Under the pieces are notes generated by a model. That model saw nothing but the letters and a program-made list of their open reading frames with translations. It made no database searches and had not been told where the DNA came from. The translations under genes and the position numbers were made by a program. 64,000 bases of DNA from Roseobacter sp. MED193. GTDB taxonomy: Bacteria > Pseudomonadota > Alphaproteobacteria > Rhodobacterales > Rhodobacteraceae. The stretch spans positions 186,001 through 250,000 of the forward strand of contig NZ_AANB01000005.1 in assembly GCF_000152965.1 (NCBI RefSeq). Direction: 5' to 3'. Shown one piece after another: positions 19,069 through 28,277 of this stretch (its first letter is position 1; every line of letters starts with the position of its first letter).

Positions 19069-20251
19069 CGAGGTCTCCCATGATCCGAGCAAAAATGGTG
19101 GGGTCCGTGATCCCTTCTGAGCCAATCAGCAAAACACGCGATCCCGCATCCAGTTCCAATTTTTGCGAAAGTGCGCCATCTTGGCGTGCGGCGATCAATG
19201 CAGCCAAGCCAGCAATGGCACTTTCGCCCGCTTCGATTGACGGATCCCCCTCGAGGGGCCGCGCCAAAAGGCGTACCGTAGGGGCTACCAGCGAATCCGG
19301 TATGGTCAGAAAATCGGAAACCTCCTCGGCCAGAATTTCCCAGGCCATTTCTGAGGGTTCCCCACAGGACAGGCCGGCCATCATTGTTTCTTCTTGAATG
19401 GCAACACTGGTGGCAGCACCCGCCCGGCCACTTTCAAACAGACAGGCAGCCAGTTCAGGTTCAACAATCACCACCCGTGGGCCCTTTGCCGCCCAGTGTT
19501 GCCGCAGCCCAGCAACGACTCCTGCGGCCAGTCCGCCGACCCCGCCTTGCAAAAACACATGGGTCGGGGCCTGCTCCAGGCTGTCGCAGATTTCTTGCGT
19601 CATCACACCGTAGCCGGCCATGACGTCACGAGGCGGTTCAGAGTAGCCCTCCCATGAGGTGTCGGAGACTACAAACCAGCCGTTTTCTTCGGCTTCTTGT
19701 TTGGCCAGCAGAACGGAGTCGTCGTAGTCGCCTGCGATACGGATCACGTCGGCGCCCAAATCACGCATGGCGGCAGCCCGTCCTTCGCTGACCTCAGCAT
19801 GGATATAGATCCGGCAAAGGGCGCCAAATCGCTGGCAGCCCCAGGCCAGTGACCGACCGTGGTTGCCATCGGTGGCAGAGACCAGAGTGATTTTGGCGGC
19901 CTCTGCTTTGTATTTGCCTTCTCGGATATCTTCCAATGAGACTTCGTGCCCCAGATTGGCCGCGAGTTGCCGTTGCAGCACCCGTTGCGCCGCATAGGAA
20001 CCGCCAAGCGCCTTGAAGCTGCCGAGCCCAAACCGTGGGCCTTCATCCTTGTAGAGCACTTCAGCAACGCCGATCTTATCCGCCAATGCCCTGAGCGAGA
20101 CCAGTGGCGTTGGCGCATAGCCCTGCCACTGGGTGATTTCAGCGCGGGAGGTGGCAAAGTCCTGTCGGGACAAAACTCTCTCGACGGCGTCACCCTTGCG
20201 TTTTTTGGCAGCGACATGGCCCAGCTTTGGGAGAGTGAGAAAATCAAACAT
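19058..20251 (-). CDS. dpaL: Diaminopropionate ammonia-lyase
   Basis: 397 residues, matching the usual ~398 of DpaL. It is a fold-type II PLP enzyme that splits 2,3-diaminopropionate into pyruvate and two ammonia. The PLP lysine is Lys80 in GLGSFKALGGSY, VSATDGNHGRSLAWG is the substrate-binding loop, and LQGGVGGLAAGV is the phosphate-binding glycine run. The start at 20251 (MFDFLTLPK) is chosen because it overlaps the upstream stop by eight bases; further upstream codons read through the M20 gene. Threonine dehydratase-like activity is the alternative. Confidence 0.85.
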   Translation of the reverse strand: MFDFLTLPKLGHVAAKKRKGDAVERVLSRQDFATSRAEITQWQGYAPTPLVSLRALADKIGVAEVLYKDEGPRFGLGSFKALGGSYAAQRVLQRQLAANLGHEVSLEDIREGKYKAEAAKITLVSATDGNHGRSLAWGCQRFGALCRIYIHAEVSEGRAAAMRDLGADVIRIAGDYDDSVLLAKQEAEENGWFVVSDTSWEGYSEPPRDVMAGYGVMTQEICDSLEQAPTHVFLQGGVGGLAAGVVAGLRQHWAAKGPRVVIVEPELAACLFESGRAGAATSVAIQEETMMAGLSCGEPSEMAWEILAEEVSDFLTIPDSLVAPTVRLLARPLEGDPSIEAGESAIAGLAALIAARQDGALSQKLELDAGSRVLLIGSEGITDPTIFARIMGDLDAA

Positions 20252-21398
20252 CGGTGGTCTTTCTGTTTGGCAGACGATCACGGACCAGTTCTGCCCATAG
20301 GGCAGCTCCAATCGGCAAAAGCGCATCATTGAAATCATAGTCGGCAGAGTGCAGCGGTTGTCCATGGGCACCGCTTACGCCGTTGCCCAGGAGCAGGAAG
20401 CAGCCGGGAACCGCAGCACTGAAATGAGCGAAATCCTCCGAAAAGCTCATTGGGGGGCGATCTGCGAGTGTTGCGATCTGCATGGCTTGTGCCACACGCA
20501 CCACCGCTTCTGTTGGATCTGTGGCATTCAGTGTTTCGATAAATTCCGTGTCAAAGCTCATCGTGGCAGTGACGCCATGGGCCGCTGCGATTCCACTGGT
20601 GATTTGGCGCATGAACCGTTCTAGTGCCAGGCGGTCTTCGGGGGCGCGCGCCCGCACGTCGCCTTTGAGCCGCGCAAGGCCAGGCAGCACATTGCGTTGC
20701 CCATCGGTGATGAATTCAGTGACAGAGACCACAGCTCCGGAGGAAGGGGCCAGCTTGCGGGAGACAATCGTCTGCAAGGCGAGAACCAGCTCAGCGCCCA
20801 CGGTAATGGCATCTACCCCCACGTGGGGCATTGAGGCATGCCCGCCCTGGCCCCGCAGGGTGATCTCGAACAGGCTTTCACTGGCGCAGATTTGTCCCTG
20901 GCGGGTCGAAACCTGGCCAAGCGGATCGCCAGGCAGATTGTGGATTGCGTAAATTTCTTCGAGCTCAAAACGCTCCAGCAGGCCCTCAGCGATCATCGCC
21001 TGCGCCCCCAGTCCATGTTCCTCATTTGGTTGGAAGATAAAAACCACTGTGCCATCAAAGTCGCGGCTCTGGGCCAGGACCTCTGCAGCGCCCAAGAGCA
21101 TTGCCATGTGCCCATCATGGCCGCAGGCGTGCATAACCCCCGTGTTTTGTGACTTGTAATCTTGGTCCGTGGCTTCGTGAATCGGTAGCGCGTCCATATC
21201 GGCGCGCAGGCCAATTGCCCGGTTGCCTCCGCCGGATTTCAGCACACCGATGACGCCAACGCCCTCATGTACCTCAAGGCCTAGCTGCCGTAACCGTTCC
21301 GCCACACGCGCCTTGGTGCGATGCTCTTCAAAGCCAAGCTCCGGGTCCTGGTGAAACTGCTGGCGCAGCGCTGTCAGGCGCTTGTGAAATTCGTCCAT
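20244..21398 (-). CDS. M20-family amidohydrolase (N-acyl amino acid deacylase type)
   Basis: 384 residues, cytoplasmic, with the metal-binding motifs of the hippurate hydrolase/IAA-amino acid hydrolase branch: GLRADMDALPI, HACGHDGHMAMLLGAA, QPNEEHGLGAQ and a C-terminal SEDFAHFSAAVPG. It should cleave an N-acyl amino acid. It is first in an operon with diaminopropionate ammonia-lyase and an M24 hydrolase, so an N-acylated diamino acid is a reasonable but unproven substrate. A short inverted repeat lies in its leader. Confidence 0.85.
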   Translation of the reverse strand: MDEFHKRLTALRQQFHQDPELGFEEHRTKARVAERLRQLGLEVHEGVGVIGVLKSGGGNRAIGLRADMDALPIHEATDQDYKSQNTGVMHACGHDGHMAMLLGAAEVLAQSRDFDGTVVFIFQPNEEHGLGAQAMIAEGLLERFELEEIYAIHNLPGDPLGQVSTRQGQICASESLFEITLRGQGGHASMPHVGVDAITVGAELVLALQTIVSRKLAPSSGAVVSVTEFITDGQRNVLPGLARLKGDVRARAPEDRLALERFMRQITSGIAAAHGVTATMSFDTEFIETLNATDPTEAVVRVAQAMQIATLADRPPMSFSEDFAHFSAAVPGCFLLLGNGVSGAHGQPLHSADYDFNDALLPIGAALWAELVRDRLPNRKTTDV

Positions 21399-21413
21399 TT
21401 TGAGATCCCCATG

Positions 21414-21433
21414 CTGGGTCTGAATTTACCCAG
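21414..21433. promoter_or_regulatory. Inverted repeat upstream of the M20 operon
   Basis: CTGGGT and ACCCAG flank eight bases, 15 bases upstream of the M20 ATG. It could be an Lrp-type operator or a leader hairpin. The sequence alone does not decide. Confidence 0.35.
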
Positions 21434-21693
21434 AACCGCGTCGGGGTGGCATCATTGTTGCCTGCGAAGGAAATAAATTACCTCTCGGATTGCCGGTTTT
21501 GTGATTGTTTTCAGATCAGCTATTGATTCAAAGCTTCGAAAACTCAGAATTGGCGTCCAATGCTTCACTGAACGGTCACGAAACATAAACACCTTTGCGC
21601 CCAAAATAGTGCGCTTTTCCAGCCGTTCCCTTTCATCGCGGCTCTCTGTAAAAGGCGATACGACCTAACTCAAACCTGTCTGGAACCTGGTAC

Positions 21694-22422
21694 ATGCTTA
21701 GATCTTGGCTGGCAAAACTCCTCGCTCGCTCTCAGCCTGTTGCCCCTTTGTCTCCAGGCGGACCCTTCTGCGCCATTGGGGATATCCACGGGCGTTTTGA
21801 TCTGTTGACGCGCTTGCTGACCAAGCTCGAACCAGAGTTGCAAGTTATCTGCGTTGGCGACTACGTGGACCGCGGCGAACACAGCGCCGAGGTTTTGCGG
21901 TTTCTCCAGGCGCACCCGGAGATCACCTGCCTCATGGGCAACCATGAGCAAATGCTTTTGTCGTTTCTAGATGATCCAAAGGCGGCTGGGCCCCGTTGGT
22001 TGCGATATGGTGGTCTGCAAACACTGGCCAGTTTTGGTGTGGCGGGGGTTAGCGATACCTCACAGGGGACAGATCTTGAAAAGGCTTGCGAGGCCCTGAC
22101 GGTGGCAATGGGGGAGGACCTCATTACCTGGCTGCGACGCCTACCCTTGTCTTGGCAGTCGGGAAACATCTTTGTGACCCATGCTGGCTGTGATCCGGCG
22201 GTGCCCGTCGACGAGCAGAGCGCCAGCCATCTGTTGTGGGGGCATCCGGAGTTTTTCAAAATGCCCCTCCAGGATAGAAATTGGGTTCTGCATGGTCATA
22301 CGATAGTGGATGCACCGAGTGCCGAGGCAGGCCGCATTTCCATCGATACGGGAGCCTTTGCCACTGGGCGGCTCACGGCCGCTGTGGTCAAAGGTCAAGC
22401 CGTCGAGTTTCTTCAGGCTTGA
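21694..22422 (+). CDS. Calcineurin-like serine/threonine protein phosphatase
   Basis: 242 residues of the PPP-type metallophosphoesterase family, with GDIHGR, GDYVDRG, GNHEQM and later VTHAGCDPA and LHGHTIVD motifs supplying the dimetal site. Length and motif order match bacterial PrpA/PrpB-like or bis(5'-nucleosyl)-tetraphosphatase-like enzymes, and the substrate cannot be told apart by eye. It is a single gene, with ~150 bases to the convergent sugar dehydrogenase. Confidence 0.85.
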   Translation: MLRSWLAKLLARSQPVAPLSPGGPFCAIGDIHGRFDLLTRLLTKLEPELQVICVGDYVDRGEHSAEVLRFLQAHPEITCLMGNHEQMLLSFLDDPKAAGPRWLRYGGLQTLASFGVAGVSDTSQGTDLEKACEALTVAMGEDLITWLRRLPLSWQSGNIFVTHAGCDPAVPVDEQSASHLLWGHPEFFKMPLQDRNWVLHGHTIVDAPSAEAGRISIDTGAFATGRLTAAVVKGQAVEFLQA

Positions 22423-22568
22423 GCAGAGTATGCTCTTAAACGAATAGGGGCTTTGTCAGCGCTCCGGCTTTGCGGTCCATATCCATGTGTCAAAGCGAGG
22501 AGAGAATGTCCTTCCAGTGCTATGCTATCGATATGTAGGGTTGGCGACTTTGCCGCCCGACTTCACTA

Positions 22569-23828
22569 TTAGAGGCGCAGATCGGAGGCGTCCGGTGGCA
22601 GGATGTACTTCAGGTCGTAAAGCACCGCATCCTCGCCGCCGAAAGCGCGAAAATCACTTTCCTGCATCTGGATGAAGGCGCTATGGGCAACTGCGAGGAT
22701 GATACCATCATAGGCCTGCTGCGCGGGCTCGGCGACGAGTTCCACACCCAAGCTGGCCTTTGCGGCGGCAGGATCGGCGTGGGGGTCGTGCACGTCGACG
22801 CTTAACCCGTAGTCCTCCAGCCCTCGCAACACATCAATGACACGGGTGTTCCGCAAGTCTGGGCAGTTTTCCTTGAACGTCAGCCCCATGATCAGCACGC
22901 GGCGCATGGGCTTGCCGCGTTTGACCAGGGCCTTGATCATCTGCTGGGCAACGTAAGTCCCCATCCCATCGTTCAAACGACGGCCCGCTAGCAGGATATC
23001 CGGATGGTACCCGAGGCTTTCTGCCTTGTGGGTTAGGTAATAGGGGTCCACCCCGATGCAGTGCCCGCCAACGAGGCCGGGACGGAAGGGTAGGAAATTC
23101 CACTTGCTACCAGCGGCCTTTAGCACAGCCTCTGTGTCTATACCCATACGGTTGAAAATCATCGCAAGCTCGTTCACCAGGGCGATATTGATATCGCGCT
23201 GGCTGTTTTCGATCACTTTTGCAGCCTCGGCCACGCGGATGCTGGGTGCCAGATGGGTGCCAGCGGTTACGACCTCTTTGTAGAGCGCATCCACCTGCGC
23301 CGCCACTGCGGGGGTGGAGCCAGAGGTCACCTTGGTGATATCGGGTAAGCGGCGATTTTTGTCACCAGGATTTATCCGCTCGGGCGAATAGCCGACGTGG
23401 AAATCCTGATTGAACCGCAGGCCGGATTCCGCTTCTAGGACCGGCACGCAGTCTTCTTCTGTGGCGCCGGGGTAGACGGTGCTTTCGTAGATCACCAGAT
23501 CGCCAGGTTTCAGAACGGCTCCAACGGTTTTGGAGGCCGCCAGCAAAGGGCGCAGGTCCGGGCGATGGCTTGCATCTACGGGGGTGGGCACGGTGACGAT
23601 ATAGATCCTGGCATCAGAGATTTCATCAGGATTTGAAGTCAGCGCCAGATGGCTTGCCTCGCTCAGCTCTTGTGGCGAGATTTCGCGGGTTTGGTCCGCG
23701 CCTGCGCGCAGTTCTGCGATGCGCGCGCCATCTATGTCAAACCCTAGGGTGGCACGATGCCGTCCAAAGGCCACCGCGAGGGGCAGACCCACATAGCCAA
23801 GGCCAATGATGCAAATCTGATCTGGCAT
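22569..23828 (-). CDS. UDP-sugar 6-dehydrogenase, TviB/WbpA-like
   Basis: 419 residues of the UDP-glucose/GDP-mannose dehydrogenase family. It has an N-terminal Rossmann motif (CIIGLGYVGLPLAVAFG), the substrate-binding lysine region, and the catalytic Cys in GGHCIGVDPYYLTHKAE. The C-terminal domain has GLTFKENCPDLRNTRV. This group oxidises UDP-HexNAc (for example UDP-GlcNAc) or related sugars to uronates for surface polysaccharide. The start at 23828 (MPDQICIIG) gives the expected N-terminus; an ATG 33 codons upstream adds unrelated sequence. No polysaccharide operon is adjacent. Confidence 0.88.
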   Translation of the reverse strand: MPDQICIIGLGYVGLPLAVAFGRHRATLGFDIDGARIAELRAGADQTREISPQELSEASHLALTSNPDEISDARIYIVTVPTPVDASHRPDLRPLLAASKTVGAVLKPGDLVIYESTVYPGATEEDCVPVLEAESGLRFNQDFHVGYSPERINPGDKNRRLPDITKVTSGSTPAVAAQVDALYKEVVTAGTHLAPSIRVAEAAKVIENSQRDINIALVNELAMIFNRMGIDTEAVLKAAGSKWNFLPFRPGLVGGHCIGVDPYYLTHKAESLGYHPDILLAGRRLNDGMGTYVAQQMIKALVKRGKPMRRVLIMGLTFKENCPDLRNTRVIDVLRGLEDYGLSVDVHDPHADPAAAKASLGVELVAEPAQQAYDGIILAVAHSAFIQMQESDFRAFGGEDAVLYDLKYILPPDASDLRL

Positions 23829-24071
23829 GCTCTGCTCCTGCACGTTTGGGATGCCCGGATGGCGCCCTTTTGCAGATGTCCATATAGACCCTTGCCGGGT
23901 GGGCCACCAGCCCCACCAGATTGGCATTCGGCCTGCCGGCTAGCAGATTGCCCGCCAAATTGACGCGATAAAGGGAAGAATAAACATTGAAGCCTGAAAA
24001 GAATGTGTAGCTTGGCTATCATCAAACCTATGCTGTTTAAGTATTTTATCCCTGCGCGAGGAGGCTAGGAA

Positions 24072-25733
24072 ATGTTCAGAATCGGCACACTCGTCCCGCG
24101 GTTTTCTCTACCATGTCTGTTGCTGGGCGTGCTTTTGTTTGCCGCCTCCTTGACACCGTCTCTGATCCCCCGTGGCCCGGCTGTGCAGGGTATTCTTGGC
24201 GGGGTCCTAATTTCACTTGGATACCTTTTTGGTCGAGCGGCTGATTTGATATGGCGCGCCGCCGATATGCCACGCCTGCAAGGAAAACTGGCCGCTTCTT
24301 TGAACCTCGCTCTCCTGGGCATCACTGTATCGGTGACCGTCTTGACTATTTGGTTCCACTTGGACTGGCAGAATGAACTGCGGCAGAAAATGGGACTGGA
24401 ACCTGCAGAAGCGCAATACCTCACGACCATTCTTGTCTCAGCGCTCATCACATTTGCCATTGCATTCGTCATGGGCATTTTGATTTCGGGGGTATTTAGA
24501 TGGGTCAGAGCAGCCTTTTATCGGATTATGCCTGTTCGGCGTGCAAATATTCTTGGGGTTATCACAGTCATTCTCCTTCTATTTGTTGTTACGCGTGACG
24601 GTCTTTTCGATCGCGCTGTTACGGGGCTGGATGAAAGCTATGAAGCCGCGCAAAAGTTATTCGAAAATGCTCCGCCTCGGCCAACAGCAGAGCACAAGGC
24701 AGGATCTGCCGCGTCCTTGATCGATTGGGCTGCGATGGGGCAGCCTGGTCGTGATTTCGTGATGACTGGCCCTGATGCGAAAGCGATCGCTGCGTTTTCC
24801 GGTAAGCCAGCGCTCGAGCCCATCCGTGTCTATGTCGGACGTGCGAATGGTGACACGGCGACAGAGCGGGCGGAGCTGGCTCTTGCCGAACTCAAACGGC
24901 TCAAAGCCTTTGATCGAAAGGTCCTGATTGTTGCCAGCCCCACGGGAACCGGCTGGATGGATCCTGGCTCCCACGACCCGGTTGAGTACATGCACAACGG
25001 AGATATCGCGACGGTGAGTGCGCAGTATTCCTATCTTCAATCGCCTCTGGCGCTGGTTTTGGAAACCAAGACCGGGTTGGATCAGGCCACCGCCCTTCTT
25101 GAAACCGTGCATGAGTACTGGAAAACACTGCCGCAGGACAGCAGACCCCGCCTTTACGCGCATGGATTGAGCCTTGGCGCCTGGTCCTCCATGTATGCCA
25201 CCAACCTTTTCAGGCTCGTCGGAGACCCAATTGATGGTGCTTTTTGGGTCGGTCCGCCGTTTCCCTCCCGTTTCTGGCAATATGTTCAACACTCACGCCG
25301 GCCAGGCAGCTCTTGGTGGTTGCCGACAATCGGTGATGGCTCATTGGTCCGATACGCTTCTCATATTTCGGATGCATCACAAGCCAAAGCGGAGTGGGGC
25401 AGTATGCGCATTGTCTTCCTGCAATACTCGAGCGATCCCATTGTTTTCTATGATCCCTATTCTCTGTGGCGGGCGCCGCCCTGGATGAATGACCCACCCG
25501 CTCATGATGTTTCTACGCGCCTTAAGTTTATCCCGATTGTGACCCAGTTTCAGCTCGCGTTCGATTTGGCTTTGGCCTTTGATGCCCCTGCGGGCCACGG
25601 TCACGCCTACTACGCCCAAGACTATATCGCCCCATGGGCAGAGGTGACCGCCCCTGAGAACTGGACGAGAGAGGATAGCAGGCGGTTGAAAGAGAGATGC
25701 AACTTGGGTGTGCAGCAGGGGTGTAAAAACTGA
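24072..25733 (+). CDS. Membrane-anchored alpha/beta-hydrolase family protein
   Basis: 553 residues. The N-terminal ~190 residues carry about four hydrophobic segments (LLGVLLFAASLTPSLIPRG; LNLALLGITVSVTVLTIWF; TILVSALITFAIAFVMGIL; ILGVITVILLLFVV). A long C-terminal catalytic domain follows. The nucleophile elbow is GLSLGAWS (Ser367), and a plausible acid/His pair lies in the FYDPYSLWRAPPW and GHGHAYY regions. The arrangement matches the two-part alpha/beta-hydrolase family known from actinobacteria and proteobacteria, whose substrate is not established. The GAGGAGG leader is well placed for the ATG. Confidence 0.8.
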   Translation: MFRIGTLVPRFSLPCLLLGVLLFAASLTPSLIPRGPAVQGILGGVLISLGYLFGRAADLIWRAADMPRLQGKLAASLNLALLGITVSVTVLTIWFHLDWQNELRQKMGLEPAEAQYLTTILVSALITFAIAFVMGILISGVFRWVRAAFYRIMPVRRANILGVITVILLLFVVTRDGLFDRAVTGLDESYEAAQKLFENAPPRPTAEHKAGSAASLIDWAAMGQPGRDFVMTGPDAKAIAAFSGKPALEPIRVYVGRANGDTATERAELALAELKRLKAFDRKVLIVASPTGTGWMDPGSHDPVEYMHNGDIATVSAQYSYLQSPLALVLETKTGLDQATALLETVHEYWKTLPQDSRPRLYAHGLSLGAWSSMYATNLFRLVGDPIDGAFWVGPPFPSRFWQYVQHSRRPGSSWWLPTIGDGSLVRYASHISDASQAKAEWGSMRIVFLQYSSDPIVFYDPYSLWRAPPWMNDPPAHDVSTRLKFIPIVTQFQLAFDLALAFDAPAGHGHAYYAQDYIAPWAEVTAPENWTREDSRRLKERCNLGVQQGCKN

Positions 25734-26414
25734 CACTCCACTTGCTGAGCCGCTCAGTGCCCCTTTCAAGGTGGCTCGTGAATCCGGCGCAAAACTGGCA
25801 AACAAGGCTCTGTTGGCGTGCCAGGTTGAGTCCAAGCCGGACGGGCCTCATACATAGACAGCAGCCCTGCGGGACAAAGTGAACCTTCGATGTGGTGGCG
25901 CAAATGACGTCTTTCAAACGTACTAACCTATCATGCGCGAGGGGAAATTATGATCAGATCATGGCCCGTATCGTGAACCAAGATCAGGTCTGGACACAGT
26001 TCAATAACGAAACCTTCACGTTCAGATGCAGCGCAGTCGACCTTCCTTAACGGCTAGTTCTCGAAGAATGTGTTGAACGGTTGCCTTGGGTAAGCTGCAA
26101 TGCGGCGCATGCATAGCTCGTCAACGGCAGGTTTGGGCCGGGAGCAACCAGGTGCATTTGCAGCATCAGAGAACGTGCAAAATGACCGGTAAGGGCTCAC
26201 AGCCACCGTTCTCCGCGCCAGTACACCAAATCCGTACTGAGGCAGGCGGTCAAGCTCGGCAGAGCGGACAAAACGGCCGTTCACTGAATCCAGATGAATG
26301 TCTTTTCTCGAGAATAGCAGCTTACATGACGCCATTGGCCCTAGTGCCAAAATGTTGCGTTCTTAGGTGGCTCTATGTAAAATTTGTTGTGAACAGCGCA
26401 ACTCCGGAACTCAA
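25734..26414. other. 681-base region without a recognisable gene
   Basis: No reading frame with credible codon use or a family match was seen on either strand. A 98-codon minus-strand frame (26054-26350) and a 130-codon plus-strand frame overlap each other, and neither looks like a protein I know. The last ~75 bases are the promoter region of the LysR gene and include ATGTTGCGTT, resembling half of the TGTTGC-N7-GCAACA site downstream of that gene. Confidence 0.5.
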
Positions 26415-27317
26415 ATGGACGACAAACTCACCTCTACATTTCTGCAGGTTTGCCGAGAGGGTTCGATCCGGGCCGTAGCCGTTTCGCTAGAGCAAGAGCC
26501 TTCCACGATCAGTCGCAGGCTGACGGCGCTGGAGGAGCAGCTTAGCATTCAATTGCTTGAACGGCACAAGAAGGGGGTTAAGCCAACCGAGGCGGGGAAT
26601 TTGCTGTTGCGTCACTTGCGTGGACAGGCGGCAGAGTTTGAGGCACTGACGGCGGAGTTTGACGCCTTGCGCGGGATGCGCAGAGGTTGCGTATCGCTGG
26701 CGGTGGGCGAAGGGTTTGTTAGCGACTTGATTAAGAACGCCTTGCCCAGTTTCAAGACAACCTATCCTGAAATCACATTCACCCTGCGCAGTGGTTCCAC
26801 TGAAGCCGTGGTACAAGACATTCATAATGATGCAGCCCATTTAGGGTTTGTTTTCAATGCGAAGCCTGATCGTCAGAGCAAGGTGTTGGTACATATGGCG
26901 CAGCCTTTGCGGCTATTGGCTGCTCCGACTTCGGACTGGGCCAAAACTGCGACGCCTGTTTCAATAAGCAGCCTGGCTGCGATGCCTTCGGCGGTCTTGT
27001 CGTCTGGTTCCGGCATTGGGGCAATGGTGCGCGAGGTTGAGACGATCTATGGTGTGCGGTTAAATCGGGCTTTGGAAGCAAATTCGCTCGCGGCTATCCG
27101 GAATTTTGTACGCGAAGGGCTAGGCGTCACCGTCCTGCCTGCTTTTGTTGTGGCGCAAGAGATCGCAGATGGCACCATCGTGGATTTGCCTCTGGATGTT
27201 TCGGAATTTTCGCGGGGTGAAGTCAGTTTAATCGCTCGCTCAGGTCGGCGCTTGCCTGAGGTGGCTGTGAAACTCGCCAATCACGCAATGCGATCGATGC
27301 AGGCGTTTCAGGTTTGA
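26415..27317 (+). CDS. LysR-family transcriptional regulator
   Basis: 300 residues. The N-terminal helix-turn-helix (FLQVCREGSIRAVAVSLEQEPSTISRRLTALEEQ, in parts) precedes an effector-binding domain. The start at 26415 (MDDKLTS) gives the normal LysR N-terminus; the ATG at 26367 adds 16 unrelated residues. It sits directly upstream of, and on the same strand as, the dehydrogenase operon starting at 27420, with a symmetric LysR-type box in between, so it is the probable regulator of that operon. Confidence 0.88.
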   Translation: MDDKLTSTFLQVCREGSIRAVAVSLEQEPSTISRRLTALEEQLSIQLLERHKKGVKPTEAGNLLLRHLRGQAAEFEALTAEFDALRGMRRGCVSLAVGEGFVSDLIKNALPSFKTTYPEITFTLRSGSTEAVVQDIHNDAAHLGFVFNAKPDRQSKVLVHMAQPLRLLAAPTSDWAKTATPVSISSLAAMPSAVLSSGSGIGAMVREVETIYGVRLNRALEANSLAAIRNFVREGLGVTVLPAFVVAQEIADGTIVDLPLDVSEFSRGEVSLIARSGRRLPEVAVKLANHAMRSMQAFQV

Positions 27318-27328
27318 CTGAGGTGCAT

Positions 27329-27347
27329 TGTTGCGCCAAATGCAACA
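27329..27347. promoter_or_regulatory. Putative LysR binding site
   Basis: TGTTGC-N7-GCAACA is an inverted repeat of the T-N11-A type used by LysR regulators. It lies between the LysR stop and the start of the dehydrogenase operon, 72 bases upstream of it. Confidence 0.6.
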
Positions 27348-27419
27348 TTATTTCTAGGTTGCTGCAATTCACGGATGCCTGATGTTGGATTACTTTCCCT
27401 GAAACATCGGGAGATTTTC

Positions 27420-28277
27420 ATGATCGGATTGGTTGGATTGGGGGCGATGGGGGGCGGATACCTCTCGCGCTTGATGGCGCAGAACTGCGACTTGATGTGC
27501 TTTGACGCGATGCCAGAAGCCCGCGCGCGCGCAGCTGCGGCGGGGGCCAAGGTGGCGGACTCTTTGGCCGATTTTAGTGCTTGCGACACCGTTATCCTGT
27601 CTTTGCCCAAAGCTGCTATTGTCTCTGCGGTGATGGAGGAACTAGGCCCATATCTGAAAAAGGGCAGTATCGTTGTCGACACCTCAACGTCAGAGCCGGA
27701 CACCACTAAGCGCCTCGCGGCGGCGGCGGAAAGCAACGGCTACACCTTCCTTGATGGCCCTGTCAGCGGCGGCCCACTTGGCGCGCGCACCGGAACGATG
27801 ACCATGGTTGTCGGCGGTGACGAAGCTGGTTTTACCAAGGTCCGCCCCTTACTTGAGAAGATGACCGGCAAGCTGGTCCATATCGGCCCCTCTGGTGCGG
27901 GTCACACCGTGAAAATCGCCAACAACTTGCTCTGCGCTGCGAACCTTGTCCTGATGAGCGAGATGGCGCAGATGGCCGAACGGGCTGGTATCTCATTGAC
28001 TGAGCTGCTGACAGGTATCAACGCAGGATCCGGCCGGTCGGGCGTCAGTGAGGTGAATTTCCCCAAATGGATCACCAATGAGGCTTACGATTCTGGCTTC
28101 ACCATGGGCTTGATGCGAAAGGACGTCGGGCTTGCAACCGGACTGGCCGAACGGCTGGGAATCGATCTTCCCGCAACCCGGGAAATCGCGGCGATCTGGG
28201 AAAACAGCCGAGAGATTCTGGATGACAGCGCCGACTTCAATGAAATCTATAAATATCGGAAACGCTCTAATGTTTGA
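27420..28277 (+). CDS. NAD(P)-dependent beta-hydroxyacid dehydrogenase
   Basis: 285 residues of the 3-hydroxyisobutyrate dehydrogenase family. It has a Rossmann motif (GLVGLGAMGGGY, residues 3-14), the substrate-binding DGPVSGGPLGARTGTMT, and the catalytic Lys in GAGHTVKIANNLL. It should oxidise a short 3-hydroxy acid or reduce the matching semialdehyde. The start at 27420 is set by GGGAG at 27409-27413. The stop overlaps the aldehyde dehydrogenase ATG by eight bases, so the two probably act in sequence. Confidence 0.87.
   Translation: MIGLVGLGAMGGGYLSRLMAQNCDLMCFDAMPEARARAAAAGAKVADSLADFSACDTVILSLPKAAIVSAVMEELGPYLKKGSIVVDTSTSEPDTTKRLAAAAESNGYTFLDGPVSGGPLGARTGTMTMVVGGDEAGFTKVRPLLEKMTGKLVHIGPSGAGHTVKIANNLLCAANLVLMSEMAQMAERAGISLTELLTGINAGSGRSGVSEVNFPKWITNEAYDSGFTMGLMRKDVGLATGLAERLGIDLPATREIAAIWENSREILDDSADFNEIYKYRKRSNV

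Noticed and set aside
22549-22570. TTTGCCG and ACTTCACTATT here resemble the right IS3 end (32735-32756).
   Set aside because: Similarity includes bases outside the IS border at 32751, has mismatches in the key GGACC block, and no transposase remnant is near, so chance is likely.
26054-26350. A 98-codon minus-strand frame in the gap before LysR.
   Set aside because: It overlaps a longer plus-strand frame of equally poor quality and shows no known motif.
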